64,000 bases of DNA from an uncultured Clostridia bacterium (GTDB taxonomy: Bacteria; Bacillota; Clostridia; Christensenellales; UBA1242): contig CALWGY010000003.1 in NCBI GenBank assembly GCA_944380265.1, positions 62,001 to 126,000 on the forward strand, read 5' to 3'. The notes below the pieces were generated by a model. That model saw nothing but the letters and a program-made list of their open reading frames with translations. It was not told the DNA's origin and ran no database searches. The position numbers and the translations under genes were made by a program. Of this stretch, positions 38,122 through 47,493 are shown piece by piece (the stretch's first letter is position 1; the number at the start of each line of letters is the position of its first letter).

Positions 38122-39093
38122 ATGATAATTCTTTCAAATAAACCAAGTGGTAATCCACAAATTGAAATTAGAGAATTAAACTATGATAGTGCTGACATTT
38201 TAAAACTTATGGTTCTTGCAAAACAAGAAATGCCTGAATATTTGGTTGGATTAAATTTATATTTAAAAAATAAAAGTTACAAAGCAATGTTTGGAGCATT
38301 TGATAAAAGAACTAATGCTCTTGTTGGTGCATGTTTGGTTTTAGATAAAAAAATTGTTTTGGAAGGTTATGAAGAAGAAATTAAAGCGTTACCAGGCAAA
38401 ACAATGCAACTAGATTTTTTGTTTGTTGATAAAAAATATACTCATCAAAAAATTGGATCTAGTCTTATTAACAGTGTTTATGAATATTGCAAAAATAACA
38501 ATTATTCATATATTGACTTAATGTGTCCATTAAAAAATTCTAAAAAAGCAAATGTTTATGATAAAAATGATTTTAACAGAATTGCAATTCAAAATCAGTA
38601 TAATCCAATTTTTTTGTTGTTTAGAGCAAGTGTTGAAAAACCTGTTAGGCAGTTTGCAAAAATTTTGTATGCCACAATTTTGGATGCTTATGAAACAAAT
38701 TTTTTTAATTATGAAGAATACAAACAAAAACTTGTGGAAGGATATGTTCCACCAACCATTTCAAAAATTTATGGATTAACACCAGCAAGGTTTAAAAAAA
38801 TTGTTAATTTAAAACAATTTGATTTGTTTGATAATGCAATAAAATCTGTTTTAGATGAAGGAAATTGTGTGCTTGATGCAAACAATCAAATTAAAAGATG
38901 TTTAAAAATTAAAAAAGATAGCGAAATTCCTGTTTACAAAAAACCAAACATGGAAAACATAGGAAACTCAATTTTACAAAATTATTTAACAGATGAATAT
39001 TCTTTAAAACAAGTTAATTTTGTTAACCAAACATTTGAAGAAGTTAAAAACAAATTTATTAATGATTACATTTTGGGTGGAATAAACAAATAA
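38122..39093 (+). CDS. GNAT-like acetyltransferase with C-terminal extension
   Basis: A 323-residue protein. Residues about 10-180 form a GNAT domain: LQLDFLFVDKKYTHQKIGSSLINSVYEYCKNN contains the core strand and the acetyl-CoA loop (HQKIGS). The C-terminal 140 residues are Lys/Asn-rich and not recognised. It starts at ATG 38122 after AAAGG. Its place between dnaN and rpmH, inside a usually conserved set of housekeeping genes, is unusual. The acceptor is unknown. Confidence 0.7.
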   Translation: MIILSNKPSGNPQIEIRELNYDSADILKLMVLAKQEMPEYLVGLNLYLKNKSYKAMFGAFDKRTNALVGACLVLDKKIVLEGYEEEIKALPGKTMQLDFLFVDKKYTHQKIGSSLINSVYEYCKNNNYSYIDLMCPLKNSKKANVYDKNDFNRIAIQNQYNPIFLLFRASVEKPVRQFAKILYATILDAYETNFFNYEEYKQKLVEGYVPPTISKIYGLTPARFKKIVNLKQFDLFDNAIKSVLDEGNCVLDANNQIKRCLKIKKDSEIPVYKKPNMENIGNSILQNYLTDEYSLKQVNFVNQTFEEVKNKFINDYILGGINK

Positions 39094-39129
39094 TTAAGCA
39101 ATTATATTAATAAAAATGAAATTTTATTG

Positions 39130-39158
39130 TTGACACAACCAAATCAAAAAAGTATAAT
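39130..39158 (+). promoter_or_regulatory. Promoter of rpmH
   Basis: TTGACA (39130-39135), a 17-base spacer and TATAAT (39153-39158), a perfect sigma-A promoter as expected for a ribosomal protein gene. Confidence 0.9.
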
Positions 39159-39181
39159 TAAACAGCAAAGTGAAAATGATT

Positions 39182-39205
39182 AGCGAGTTAAACTCGCTTT
39201 TGTTT
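39182..39205 (+). promoter_or_regulatory. Hairpin with T-rich tail in the rpmH leader
   Basis: AGCGAG-TTAAA-CTCGCT followed by TTTGTTTT, starting about 17 bases after the predicted transcript start. It looks like a weak terminator or a 5' stabilising hairpin. It lies inside a possible 10-codon ORF (MISELNSLLF, 39176-39208) that has no clear ribosome binding site. Confidence 0.5.
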
Positions 39206-39234
39206 TAAAAATAATTTAAGGAAGGAAACGTATA

Positions 39235-39369
39235 ATGAAAAGAACTTATCAACCTAAAAAAAGACAACGCAGCAAAGTTCACGGATTCCGTGCAAGAATG
39301 AAAACAAAAGGTGGAAAACGTGTTTTAGCACGCCGTAGAAATCGTGGCAGAAAACAACTTTCTGCATAA
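39235..39369 (+). CDS. rpmH: 50S ribosomal protein L34
   Basis: A 44-residue, highly basic protein of the large ribosomal subunit: [20 protein letters not shown] at the N-terminus and [12 protein letters not shown] at the end, both diagnostic of L34. It starts at ATG 39235 after AAGGAAGG. It has its own strong promoter and a terminator before rnpA. Here it points the same way as dnaA, whereas in most bacteria it diverges from dnaA. Confidence 0.98.
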   Translation: MKRTYQPKKRQRSKVHGFRARMKTKGGKRVLARRRNRGRKQLSA

Positions 39370-39410
39370 TTTTACTTTTGTTGTGGCGTGAAAAGAAATT
39401 AAATAAAAAA

Positions 39411-39447
39411 ATAAATGCCTTTAACGTTGTTTAAAGGCATTTTATTT
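39411..39447 (+). terminator. Terminator between rpmH and rnpA
   Basis: AAATGCCTTTAA / TTAAAGGCATTT with loop CGTTGT and a T-rich tail. It probably lowers rnpA expression relative to rpmH. Confidence 0.8.
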
Positions 39448-39552
39448 ATTAATTTTGCAAATATTTGTTAACAACCAGCAATTTAATTTAAAAAAAAATT
39501 TATTTATGTTATACTAATTTTGTTGGGTAATTAAAATTTTTAGAGAGAAATT

Positions 39553-39891
39553 ATGCTTAAAGAAAACAATAGATTAACAAAAAGAAAAGAATTTGGTTAT
39601 GTTTACAAACATGGAAAATATGTTTTTAACGATTTTTTAACTTTAATGTTTGTTCCAACAAAATTAAAAACTCCACGCATTGGTTTTTCGGTTAGTAAAA
39701 AAACTGGAAAAGCATGGTTAAGAAACAAAATTAAAAGACAACTTAGGGAAATTGTTAGAAACTTAATTGAAAGCATTAATCCAAACTTTAATTATGTTTT
39801 TGTAACCAAACCAAAAATTACAACACTAACTTATGACGAAATAAGGAATGCTTTAATTGACGTTTTGAATAAAGCACAAATGATTAAATGA
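39553..39891 (+). CDS. rnpA: Ribonuclease P protein component
   Basis: The protein subunit of RNase P, which matures tRNA 5' ends. It has 112 residues with the hallmark basic helix RNKIKRQLREIVR (about 57-69) and an N-terminal LKENNRLTKRKEFGYVYKHGK. It starts at ATG 39553 after AGAGAG. Its TGA stop overlaps the yidD ATG by four bases (ATGA), coupling the two. Confidence 0.96.
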   Translation: MLKENNRLTKRKEFGYVYKHGKYVFNDFLTLMFVPTKLKTPRIGFSVSKKTGKAWLRNKIKRQLREIVRNLIESINPNFNYVFVTKPKITTLTYDEIRNALIDVLNKAQMIK

Positions 39892-40157
39892 TTTTAAAAA
39901 TAATATTTTTTCCAATTACAATAGTTTGTTATGGTTTAATTTATTTTTATAAATTTGTTATATCACCATTACTTCCAAACACATGCATTTACTACCCCAC
40001 TTGTTCCACTTACATGCTTTTAAGCATTAAAGAACATGGTGTGTTTAAGGGTGTGTGGTTGGGAATTAAACGTATTTTTAGGTGCACACCAAAGCATCAG
40101 GGTGGAATTGATTTGGTTCCATTAAACATTAAAGGAGATAAAAAATGGATTTTTTAA
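39888..40157 (+). CDS. yidD: Membrane protein insertion efficiency factor YidD
   Basis: An 89-residue protein with one amphipathic/membrane helix at the N-terminus and the family signature ISPLLPNTCIYYPTCSTYMLLSIKEHG plus GGIDLVP. It assists YidC-dependent membrane insertion. It overlaps rnpA by four bases and yidC by 13, a tight rnpA-yidD-yidC unit. Confidence 0.95.
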   Translation: MILKIIFFPITIVCYGLIYFYKFVISPLLPNTCIYYPTCSTYMLLSIKEHGVFKGVWLGIKRIFRCTPKHQGGIDLVPLNIKGDKKWIF

Positions 40158-41263
40158 ATATTGGCTCAATGCTTTTAGAAGTTTCTAAACCAACGGGTAT
40201 GTGGGAATATTTTATTTTTGGTTTGGAAAGTTTGGTTAAAAACTATGGCTTAACAATTATATTAATTACCCTTGCAATTAAACTTATTATGCTACCATTT
40301 GATTTTTTTAACAGATACATAAACAAAAAGAACTCGTTAAAAATGGCAGTAATAAAACCAGAACTTGATAAAATTCAAAGCAGATATGGTTCAAACAAAG
40401 AATTGTTAAATCAAAAAACTATGGAACTTTATAAAAAACATAATTACAACATTATGGGAAGTTGCTTAGGAATGATTATTAACATGGCAGTAACCATGAC
40501 AATATTCTTTACATTGTTTACTGGACTTAACAAAATTGCAGCATACAAAATTTATTCGGAATATATAACACTTCAAACAGAATATGAAACCCAAATTGGT
40601 GGAAAACTAGAAGAAGTTAAAATTGAAGGTGAAGGCGAAGAAGCACAAACAAAACTTCAAGTTGTGGTTTATAATAAAGAAGGACAAGAAGTTGACAGAT
40701 TTGATTTAACAGAAAATTTAATTAACAAAGCAAATGCAGCAGTTGTTAAAAAACATGATGAAATTAAAGAAGACTTTTTGTGGATTAAAAACATTTGGCG
40801 ACCAGACACAAATGCAAGCATAATTTTAAGTTATGATGACTTTGTTTCTAATGCAAAAATTGATAAGTCTGAGTTAAGTGAAAGTGTTTATAATCAAATA
40901 ATGAATCCAATAAAAGCAGAAAACAGTGGCTGGAACGGATATTTCATTTTAATTATTATGTCGGCAATAATAACATATTTATCATCACAAATTAGCATTT
41001 GGATTGGAAAAGCAAAAGCTAAAAAGAGTGGAAAACCATTTGTTGACGCAATGGCACAAAACAAAATTTTAATTTACTTAATGCCAATTATCATGGCACT
41101 GTTCACGCTATTCTATAATGCTATGTTTGCAATATACATTGTTACAGGTGCATTGTTTGGATTAGTAACAAGCCCATTAATTACATTGTTAGTTGACAAA
41201 ATGTATGATAAATCAGTTAAAAAGGAAGAAGAAAAAGTTAAAGTTTCTTATTCAAGAAAGTAA
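40145..41263 (+). CDS. yidC: Membrane protein insertase YidC/SpoIIIJ/Oxa1 family
   Basis: Inserts and folds membrane proteins. At 372 residues it is longer than typical Firmicutes YidC (about 260). There are membrane segments near 30-55 and 108-130, then an extra charged, probably extracellular, region of about 120 residues (roughly 135-255). The remaining segments lie near 260-285, 302-322 and 325-350. No lipobox is seen at the N-terminus. In spore formers a YidC paralogue (SpoIIIJ) works with the downstream jag. It starts at ATG 40145, overlapping yidD. Confidence 0.9.
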   Translation: MDFLNIGSMLLEVSKPTGMWEYFIFGLESLVKNYGLTIILITLAIKLIMLPFDFFNRYINKKNSLKMAVIKPELDKIQSRYGSNKELLNQKTMELYKKHNYNIMGSCLGMIINMAVTMTIFFTLFTGLNKIAAYKIYSEYITLQTEYETQIGGKLEEVKIEGEGEEAQTKLQVVVYNKEGQEVDRFDLTENLINKANAAVVKKHDEIKEDFLWIKNIWRPDTNASIILSYDDFVSNAKIDKSELSESVYNQIMNPIKAENSGWNGYFILIIMSAIITYLSSQISIWIGKAKAKKSGKPFVDAMAQNKILIYLMPIIMALFTLFYNAMFAIYIVTGALFGLVTSPLITLLVDKMYDKSVKKEEEKVKVSYSRK

Positions 41264-41282
41264 CATTTTTTTGGGGGTAAAA

Positions 41283-42218
41283 ATGAAAATTGAAGTTAGT
41301 GCAAAAACAATTGAAAAAGCAATTGAAGAAGGTTTAAAACAACTAAACACAACACTTGAAAATGTTGATGTTAAAGTTATTTCGGAAGGTGGACTTTTCA
41401 AAAAAGCAAAAATTGAAATGGAATTTAACGATGAAACAGGTGAAAATGATCTTTCTGAAAACGGTGCAAGCCAAACACAAGAATCAAACAACAATGTAGA
41501 AACAAAAAGTGTTGAACAAAACAAAATGAAAAATATTCAAAATTTTGTTAAACAAAACGAAAATGAAAATAACGAAAACTTTGAAAATTTAGAAGAAATT
41601 AATTCTGAAACAAAAACAAATGAAAATGCTGTTGTAATTGAAACAGAAGTTACCGAAGAACAAATTGAACCAAAAAAAGTTTTAGAAGAAATTGTTAAAG
41701 TTAGTGAAAACATTGTTGACACATTATCCGATGAAGAAAAACAAGCAAGAAAACATGAATTAATTAACAAAACAATGGAACTTGCAAAACAATGGTTAGA
41801 TGGTTTAATTTACACCTACAACATTAATGCATCTTGCGAAATTGAACCAAGAGAAAACGATGTTTATGCAAACATTGTTGGCGAAAATTTGGGTGTTTTA
41901 ATTGGATATCATGGCGAAGCAATGGAAGCAATTCAACATTTATTAAACACATATCTATACAACAAACTTAAAGGAGCAAAACGTGTGTTCATTGATGTTG
42001 CTGGTTACAGAAGCAAACGCCAAGCAGATTTAAAAGAACTAGCAAACAAAATTGCAAACAAAGTTCTAGAAAACAAACGTAGTTACAAACTTGACCCAAT
42101 GAACAGTTTTGAAAGAAGAATTATTCATGAAGAGCTTAGCAAAACACCTCACATTTTAACACACAGCGAAGGTGTTGAACCAAACAGATTTTTAATTATT
42201 GAATACACAGAAAATTAA
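41283..42218 (+). CDS. khpB: RNA-binding protein Jag/KhpB
   Basis: A 311-residue protein from ATG 41283 (GGGGGT upstream). The Jag_N domain (about 1-50, with GGLFKKAKIEM) is followed by a long acidic, Glu/Asn-rich linker (about 55-160). Then come KH (GENLGVLIGYHGEAMEAIQHL) and R3H (LDPMNSFERRIIHEELS...THSEGVEPNRFLII) domains. KhpB binds RNA with KhpA and is linked to cell-wall elongation and division control. It lies 19 bases after yidC in the conserved yidC-jag pair. Confidence 0.94.
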   Translation: MKIEVSAKTIEKAIEEGLKQLNTTLENVDVKVISEGGLFKKAKIEMEFNDETGENDLSENGASQTQESNNNVETKSVEQNKMKNIQNFVKQNENENNENFENLEEINSETKTNENAVVIETEVTEEQIEPKKVLEEIVKVSENIVDTLSDEEKQARKHELINKTMELAKQWLDGLIYTYNINASCEIEPRENDVYANIVGENLGVLIGYHGEAMEAIQHLLNTYLYNKLKGAKRVFIDVAGYRSKRQADLKELANKIANKVLENKRSYKLDPMNSFERRIIHEELSKTPHILTHSEGVEPNRFLIIEYTEN

Positions 42219-42237
42219 AAATTATAACTAAAAAAAT

Positions 42238-42266
42238 AAAAACAGATTTTAACAATCTGTTTTTTT
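42238..42266 (+). terminator. Terminator after jag
   Basis: AAAAACAGATT-TTAAC-AATCTGTTTTT followed by more T. Confidence 0.85.
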
Positions 42267-42281
42267 AATTATGCTTAACAC

Positions 42282-42310
42282 TTGAAAATGTGCATAATTT
42301 GGGGTAAAAT
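42282..42310 (+). promoter_or_regulatory. Promoter of mnmE
   Basis: TTGAAA (42282-42287), a 17-base spacer and TAAAAT (42305-42310), 29 bases before the mnmE ATG and directly after the jag terminator. Confidence 0.7.
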
Positions 42311-42339
42311 ATTTTATAACTTAAAAAAAAGAGAATGTT

Positions 42340-43695
42340 ATGGAAGAAGAAAGAACAATTGCAGCCATTTCAACACCAATTGGGGTTGGTGGCATTAGTG
42401 TTATTAGACTAAGCGGAAAAAATGCGCTTAAAATTGCAAACAAAGTTTTTAACACAACTTTAAAAATAGAAAAAATTGAACCAAGAAAAATGTATCTTGG
42501 TAATTTTATTGCACAAAGTTTTAAAGAAAAATGCATGATGGTTTGGTTTAAAGCACCAAATTCATACACAGGCGAAGATGTTGTGGAGTTTCAGTGCCAT
42601 GGTGGAACAGTTATTGCAAACGGAATTTTGGAAACTTTAATTGAAAATGGTGCTGTTCTTGCTGGGCCGGGTGAATTTACAAAGCAAGCATTTGTTAATG
42701 GAAAACTAACACTCGATGAAGCCGAAGGTGTTATGGACATGATTAATGCCGAAAGTGAAAGCGAAGTTAGAGCTGGATATAATTTAATGCAAGGAAGTTT
42801 GAGCAAAGAAATTAACAACTTGCAAAACGAACTTACAAAAATGATTGCTAAAATTGAAGTTACACTCGACTACCCTGAAAATGATTATGAAGAACAAACA
42901 GCATCTGAAACAATTGATGGACTGCAACACATAAAAGAAAAACTTGAACATATTTTAAAAACTTCGCAAACTGGTCAAATTGTTAAAAACGGAAGCAAAA
43001 TTTTAATTTTAGGAAAACCTAATGTTGGAAAAAGCAGTTTGTTAAATGCAATTTTAAATTTTGAAAGAGCAATTGTTACTTCCATTAAAGGAACAACTAG
43101 AGATATTTTGGAAGAAACCTACACATATAAAGGTGTTAAGTTTGTTTTAACCGACACAGCGGGACTTCATGAAGCAAATGATGTTGTTGAAAAAATTGGA
43201 ATTGAAAAAGCCAAAAAAGCAGTGAATTTTGCAGATGTTATTTTGCTTGTTATTGATGCAAGCGAGCCATTAACACAAGAAGATGAAGAAATTTTGGAAC
43301 TTGTTAAAAACAAAAAAACAATTGTTGTTAAAAACAAAACTGATCTAAAAAATGTTGTTAACCTAAACAAATATAACTTTAAACATATTGTTGAAATTAG
43401 TGCATTAAATGGGCAAGGTGTTGAAGACCTTAAAAATTTAATTTACAATTTGGTTATTGATGAAAACATTATTAATTCAAACTTAATGTTAACAAACATG
43501 CGCCATGTGGAAGCAATTAAAAAAGCATTAAAATTTTTAGATGAGTGTTTGAAAGGTTTGAACGCAGGAATAACGCTTGATGTTGTTTCAATAGATTTAA
43601 AAAATTTGTGGATGGCTCTTGGCGAAATTACTGGAAACAACAACAACGAAGAAATTATTAACGAAATTTTTAGTGGCTTCTGTGTTGGAAAATAA
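42340..43695 (+). CDS. mnmE: tRNA modification GTPase MnmE
   Basis: With MnmG it installs the 5-carboxymethylaminomethyl group on wobble U34. Its 451 residues hold an N-terminal THF-binding domain with GPGEFTKQAFVNGKLTLDEAE, a G domain (G1 GKPNVGKSS near 224-232, G2 TTRDI, G3 DTAG, G4 NKTD) and the invariant C-terminal FCVGK. It starts at ATG 42340. A GNAT gene separates it from mnmG. Confidence 0.97.
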   Translation: MEEERTIAAISTPIGVGGISVIRLSGKNALKIANKVFNTTLKIEKIEPRKMYLGNFIAQSFKEKCMMVWFKAPNSYTGEDVVEFQCHGGTVIANGILETLIENGAVLAGPGEFTKQAFVNGKLTLDEAEGVMDMINAESESEVRAGYNLMQGSLSKEINNLQNELTKMIAKIEVTLDYPENDYEEQTASETIDGLQHIKEKLEHILKTSQTGQIVKNGSKILILGKPNVGKSSLLNAILNFERAIVTSIKGTTRDILEETYTYKGVKFVLTDTAGLHEANDVVEKIGIEKAKKAVNFADVILLVIDASEPLTQEDEEILELVKNKKTIVVKNKTDLKNVVNLNKYNFKHIVEISALNGQGVEDLKNLIYNLVIDENIINSNLMLTNMRHVEAIKKALKFLDECLKGLNAGITLDVVSIDLKNLWMALGEITGNNNNEEIINEIFSGFCVGK

Positions 43696-43738
43696 GTTTT
43701 AATTTTAAAATTAAAAATAAAAAGGAAAGAAGTTTTAT

Positions 43739-44236
43739 ATGAATTTTGAATGGAAGCAAACAACAGAACAAGATTTGGAACAATTTAATAATTGGGGTAA
43801 AAAAGATTTAAAAATTCAAAAATTTGTTGATGGTAAAAATTTAGGCAACAAAATTTTGGAAATGGTTGAAAACATTGGTTATGATTCTGGTGTTTTTAGA
43901 GTTAGAAGTGTTTATGATAATGATGTTTTGGTTGGTGTTTGCGTGGTTATTATTAACAAGGCAACAAAAAAATCAAGAAACACATTAACGCTTTACAACA
44001 TTGTTGTTAATCCAGAATTGCAAAACAAGGGGTATGGGTGTGCAATGATGTTTGACATTGTTAAAAATTGTGAACAAATTTTTGGATTTAAACCAAGGGT
44101 TATAAAGTCGTATGTTGATAAAGATAATGTTGCAAGCAACAAGATGCATGTTAATGCCGGATTTGAGCTTGATAAAAAATTAAACAAAAAATTAAAGAAA
44201 GGCAAAAACATTCATTACGAAAAAACTTTAAATTAA
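43739..44236 (+). CDS. GNAT-family N-acetyltransferase
   Basis: A 165-residue single-domain GNAT protein. Strand 4 and motif A are LYNIVVNPELQNKGYGCAMMFDIVKN (QNKGYG binds acetyl-CoA), followed by VDKDNVASNKMHVNAGF, the typical C-terminal half. It starts at ATG 43739 after AAAGGAAAG and lies 43 bases after mnmE, probably in the same transcript. The acceptor is unknown; the setting between mnmE and mnmG is suggestive of tRNA or ribosome modification but does not prove it. Confidence 0.8.
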   Translation: MNFEWKQTTEQDLEQFNNWGKKDLKIQKFVDGKNLGNKILEMVENIGYDSGVFRVRSVYDNDVLVGVCVVIINKATKKSRNTLTLYNIVVNPELQNKGYGCAMMFDIVKNCEQIFGFKPRVIKSYVDKDNVASNKMHVNAGFELDKKLNKKLKKGKNIHYEKTLN

Positions 44237-44419
44237 AACAAAAAAGTTATTTACTAAACATAAAAAAATAATTAAAATTAAAACTGCAATGTGTTTTGGT
44301 GAAAAAATAATTTTAGTAAAGTTTTCATAACAATTTTTATAAAATAAAAACAATGTAAAAAACACAAAGTGAAAAAAGTTAAGAAGAATTTTAATAAAAC
44401 AAAAAAACAAAAGGAAAAT

Positions 44420-46276
44420 ATGATTAATAATTTTGATGCAATTGTAATAGGTTCTGGTCATGCTGGTTGCGAAGCCGCACTTGCTCTTGCCAGAATGGGA
44501 CAACAAACTTTGCTATTAACCTTAAATTTGGATAGCATTGCTTTTTTGGCATGCAACCCTAGCATTGGTGGAACAGCAAAAGGACATTTGGTTTGTGAAA
44601 TTGATGCTTTGGGTGGCGAAATGGGAATTATTGCCGACAAAGCAACCATTCAACGCCGAATGCTAAACAGTTCGAAAGGACCAGCAGTTCAATCACTAAG
44701 AACACAAACCGACAAAATTATGTATCACACCGAAATGAAAAAGGTTTTGGAAAACACAAAAAATCTTTTTGTTAAACAAGGTGAAGCAAAAAACATAATT
44801 GTTAAAAACGGAAAAGTTCAAGGTGTTAAAACTTTGCAAGGTGACACATTTAAAGCAAAGGCTGTTGTTGTTTGTACAGGGGTTTATTTAAAAAGTGATG
44901 TTATTATTGGAAAGGTTAGAACAAACAGTGGACCAAATGGTTTTGCACCAGCAAACCATTTAACAGCATCATTAAAAAAATTGGGTTTAACCATTAGGCG
45001 TTTTAAAACAGGAACCCCAGTTAGAGTTCATTCCGACACAATTGATTATTCTGAATTAACTGAACAATGTGGCGAAGATGATATTCAAACATTTAGTTTT
45101 ATGACAAAAACCCCACCTAAAAATGTCATAAAGTGTTATTTAACTTACACAAATCCACATACTCATGAAATTATATTAAACAACCTAGACAAAGCACCAA
45201 TGTATAATGGTGAAATTAAAAGCGAAGGACCAAGATATTGCCCTAGCATTGAAAGCAAGATTGTTAGGTTCTCCGACAAATCACAACACCAGTTGTTTTT
45301 GGAACCAGAAGCGCTTTCCACAAAAGAAGTTTATGTTCAAGGTTTTTCAACAAGTATGCCAACATATTTGCAACATGAAATGGTTAAAAGTGTTAAGGGC
45401 TTAGAAAACGCACACATAATGCGTGATGCATATGCAATTGAATATGATTGCATTGATAGTTTGCAACTATATCCAACATTACAATACAAAAACATTGAGG
45501 GTTTATATTTTGCTGGACAAGTTAATGGAACAAGTGGTTATGAAGAAGCAGCCGCACAAGGAATTATTGCTGGTATTAATGCTGCATTGTTTTTACAAAA
45601 CAAAGAACCATTTGTTTTAAAACGCAATGAAGCATATATTGGGGTTTTGATTGATGATTTAACCACCAAAGGAACAAACGAACCTTACAGAATGATGACA
45701 AGCAGAGCGGAATATAGATTGCAGCTAAGGCAAGACAATGCAGATTTAAGATTAACACAAAAAGGTTACGACATTGGACTTGTTTCAAAAGAAAGATATA
45801 AGGTGTTTTTAAAAAAAATAAAACAAATTAATGAGTTTAAAGAACAATTAAAAACTGTTGTTTCGCCTAAAAAAATTGAAAAAATGTTTAATGAGAAAAG
45901 CGAAACAGTGCCAAAAGTTGGAATTTCAATTAAAGATATATTAAAACGAAGCAATATTACGGTTGAAGATTTGGTTGAATGTTTTCCAGAATTTAAAAAG
46001 TACCCATATAACGTTTTAAAAGAAATTGAAATTGATGTTAAATATGAAGGTTATTTGGCAAAACAAAACATTCAAATTGAACAATCTAAAAAACAAGAAA
46101 ACACTGAACTGCCAGATGACATTGATTACAAAAAAATTAAAGGTTTAAGATTGGAAGCACAACAAAAACTAAATCAAATTAAACCATTAACTTTGGGTCA
46201 AGCAAGCAGAATTAGTGGTGTTAGCCCGGCGGACATAACGGTTTTAACTGTTTACTTAAAAACTTTGGTAAAATAG
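44420..46276 (+). CDS. mnmG: tRNA uridine-5-carboxymethylaminomethyl modification enzyme MnmG (GidA)
   Basis: The FAD-dependent partner of MnmE, 618 residues from ATG 44420, chosen because AAGGAAA precedes it and [20 protein letters not shown] is the canonical N-terminus. The FAD motif GSGHAG is at about 11-16, with [21 protein letters not shown] and [16 protein letters not shown] further on; the C-terminal domain ends [13 protein letters not shown]. Located between a GNAT gene and a converging SPFH gene. Confidence 0.97.
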   Translation: MINNFDAIVIGSGHAGCEAALALARMGQQTLLLTLNLDSIAFLACNPSIGGTAKGHLVCEIDALGGEMGIIADKATIQRRMLNSSKGPAVQSLRTQTDKIMYHTEMKKVLENTKNLFVKQGEAKNIIVKNGKVQGVKTLQGDTFKAKAVVVCTGVYLKSDVIIGKVRTNSGPNGFAPANHLTASLKKLGLTIRRFKTGTPVRVHSDTIDYSELTEQCGEDDIQTFSFMTKTPPKNVIKCYLTYTNPHTHEIILNNLDKAPMYNGEIKSEGPRYCPSIESKIVRFSDKSQHQLFLEPEALSTKEVYVQGFSTSMPTYLQHEMVKSVKGLENAHIMRDAYAIEYDCIDSLQLYPTLQYKNIEGLYFAGQVNGTSGYEEAAAQGIIAGINAALFLQNKEPFVLKRNEAYIGVLIDDLTTKGTNEPYRMMTSRAEYRLQLRQDNADLRLTQKGYDIGLVSKERYKVFLKKIKQINEFKEQLKTVVSPKKIEKMFNEKSETVPKVGISIKDILKRSNITVEDLVECFPEFKKYPYNVLKEIEIDVKYEGYLAKQNIQIEQSKKQENTELPDDIDYKKIKGLRLEAQQKLNQIKPLTLGQASRISGVSPADITVLTVYLKTLVK

Positions 46277-46500
46277 TGAGTTGTTTTTAGTTAATAAAAT
46301 AAAAAATGATTGTTATTTTATGCAAAGTAAAAGCATTACACAAAAATAAGAATAATATCAATAGAAACTAAGTTAAAAACAAGTGAATAAATTAAATAAT
46401 AAATTAATAAAAATTGTTATTAAATTATAACTGTTTAATTTTATAAATATTGTTTTATTTGTTAATGTTAATTTTAAAAATTGATTAACTAAAAAAAAAT

Positions 46501-46528
46501 AAAAATGGCTTAATTTAGCCATTTTTTT
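46501..46528. terminator. Bidirectional terminator, mnmG / SPFH gene
   Basis: AAAAATGGCT-TAATTT-AGCCATTTTT with extra T between converging genes. Confidence 0.85.
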
Positions 46529-46570
46529 TATGTTTGATTATTAATTTATTATGTTGTTAACTTAATGTTT

Positions 46571-47449
46571 TTAACTTAAATCTTTGTTGGTTGTAATTAC
46601 TGGTTGTGCATTTTTATCTCCGCACAAAACAATTAATAAATTTCCAACAATTTCTGCTTTGCTTTTATCTGTTAAAGTTACAATGTTTTTCTTTTTTAAA
46701 TCGTTCAAAGCCATTTCAACCATACTAACTGCACCTTCAACAATAATTTTTCTAGCAGCAATGATTGCACTTGCTTGTTGTCGTTGCAACATTGCAGCCG
46801 CTATTTCTTGTGCATATGCAATGTGGTTTATTCTTGCTTCCAAAACTTCCACACCAACTTTATCAAGTCTTTTTTGAACAGAAGCTTGCAAATTTTTGTT
46901 AACTTCTTCGTTGTTATCTCGCAAGGTTACAACATTTTCACTTGTGTCATCAAACAAATCGTAAGGATACATTCCTGCTAGTTCCCTAAGTGCACTTTCA
47001 CTTTGAGTTTCAACATATGTTTCGTAGTTTTCAACATCAAAACATGCTTGGTATGTGTCTTCAACTGCCCAAACCACAACTGCGCTAATTTCAATTGGGT
47101 TGCCTAATGCATCATTTACTTTAATTTTATCAACATTAAAGTTTCTTTTTCTTAAACTCATTTTTCTTTTGAAGTAAAAAGGATTACACCAATTTAATCC
47201 TTGTGCACGGCAAGTACCTTTATACTTTCCAAACAAAGTGAAAACTTTTGCTTCGTTTGGTTGATTTGTGAAAAATCCAACGCAAACAAACAATGCGCAT
47301 AAAAATAAAACTACTGATATTGGTGATAAAAATGCTAAATTTTCAAATATCAGTGATATTGCAAACAAAACTATTGCTGTAATCAAAAAAACCGCTAACA
47401 AAACAAAGCCTTTTACTAAACTAATTTTTTTATTTTCAAATTCTTTCAT
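46571..47449 (-). CDS. SPFH/Band 7 (stomatin-like) membrane protein
   Basis: A 292-residue protein with two N-terminal membrane segments (about 12-34 and 38-60), then an SPFH domain: LFGKYKGTCRAQGLNWCNPF, VNDALGNPIEISAVVVWAVED, and the C-terminal helix EVLEARINHIAYAQEIAAAMLQRQQAS. It resembles stomatin/prohibitin scaffolds of membrane microdomains. It starts at ATG 47449 after AAGGAG. It is the only minus-strand gene in the origin-proximal right block, and a structured repeat copy lies 44 bases upstream of its start. Confidence 0.88.
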   Translation of the reverse strand: MKEFENKKISLVKGFVLLAVFLITAIVLFAISLIFENLAFLSPISVVLFLCALFVCVGFFTNQPNEAKVFTLFGKYKGTCRAQGLNWCNPFYFKRKMSLRKRNFNVDKIKVNDALGNPIEISAVVVWAVEDTYQACFDVENYETYVETQSESALRELAGMYPYDLFDDTSENVVTLRDNNEEVNKNLQASVQKRLDKVGVEVLEARINHIAYAQEIAAAMLQRQQASAIIAARKIIVEGAVSMVEMALNDLKKKNIVTLTDKSKAEIVGNLLIVLCGDKNAQPVITTNKDLS

Positions 47450-47493
47450 ATAAAAATCTCCTTATATTTAAGTTGTATTAACTTAACACAATC

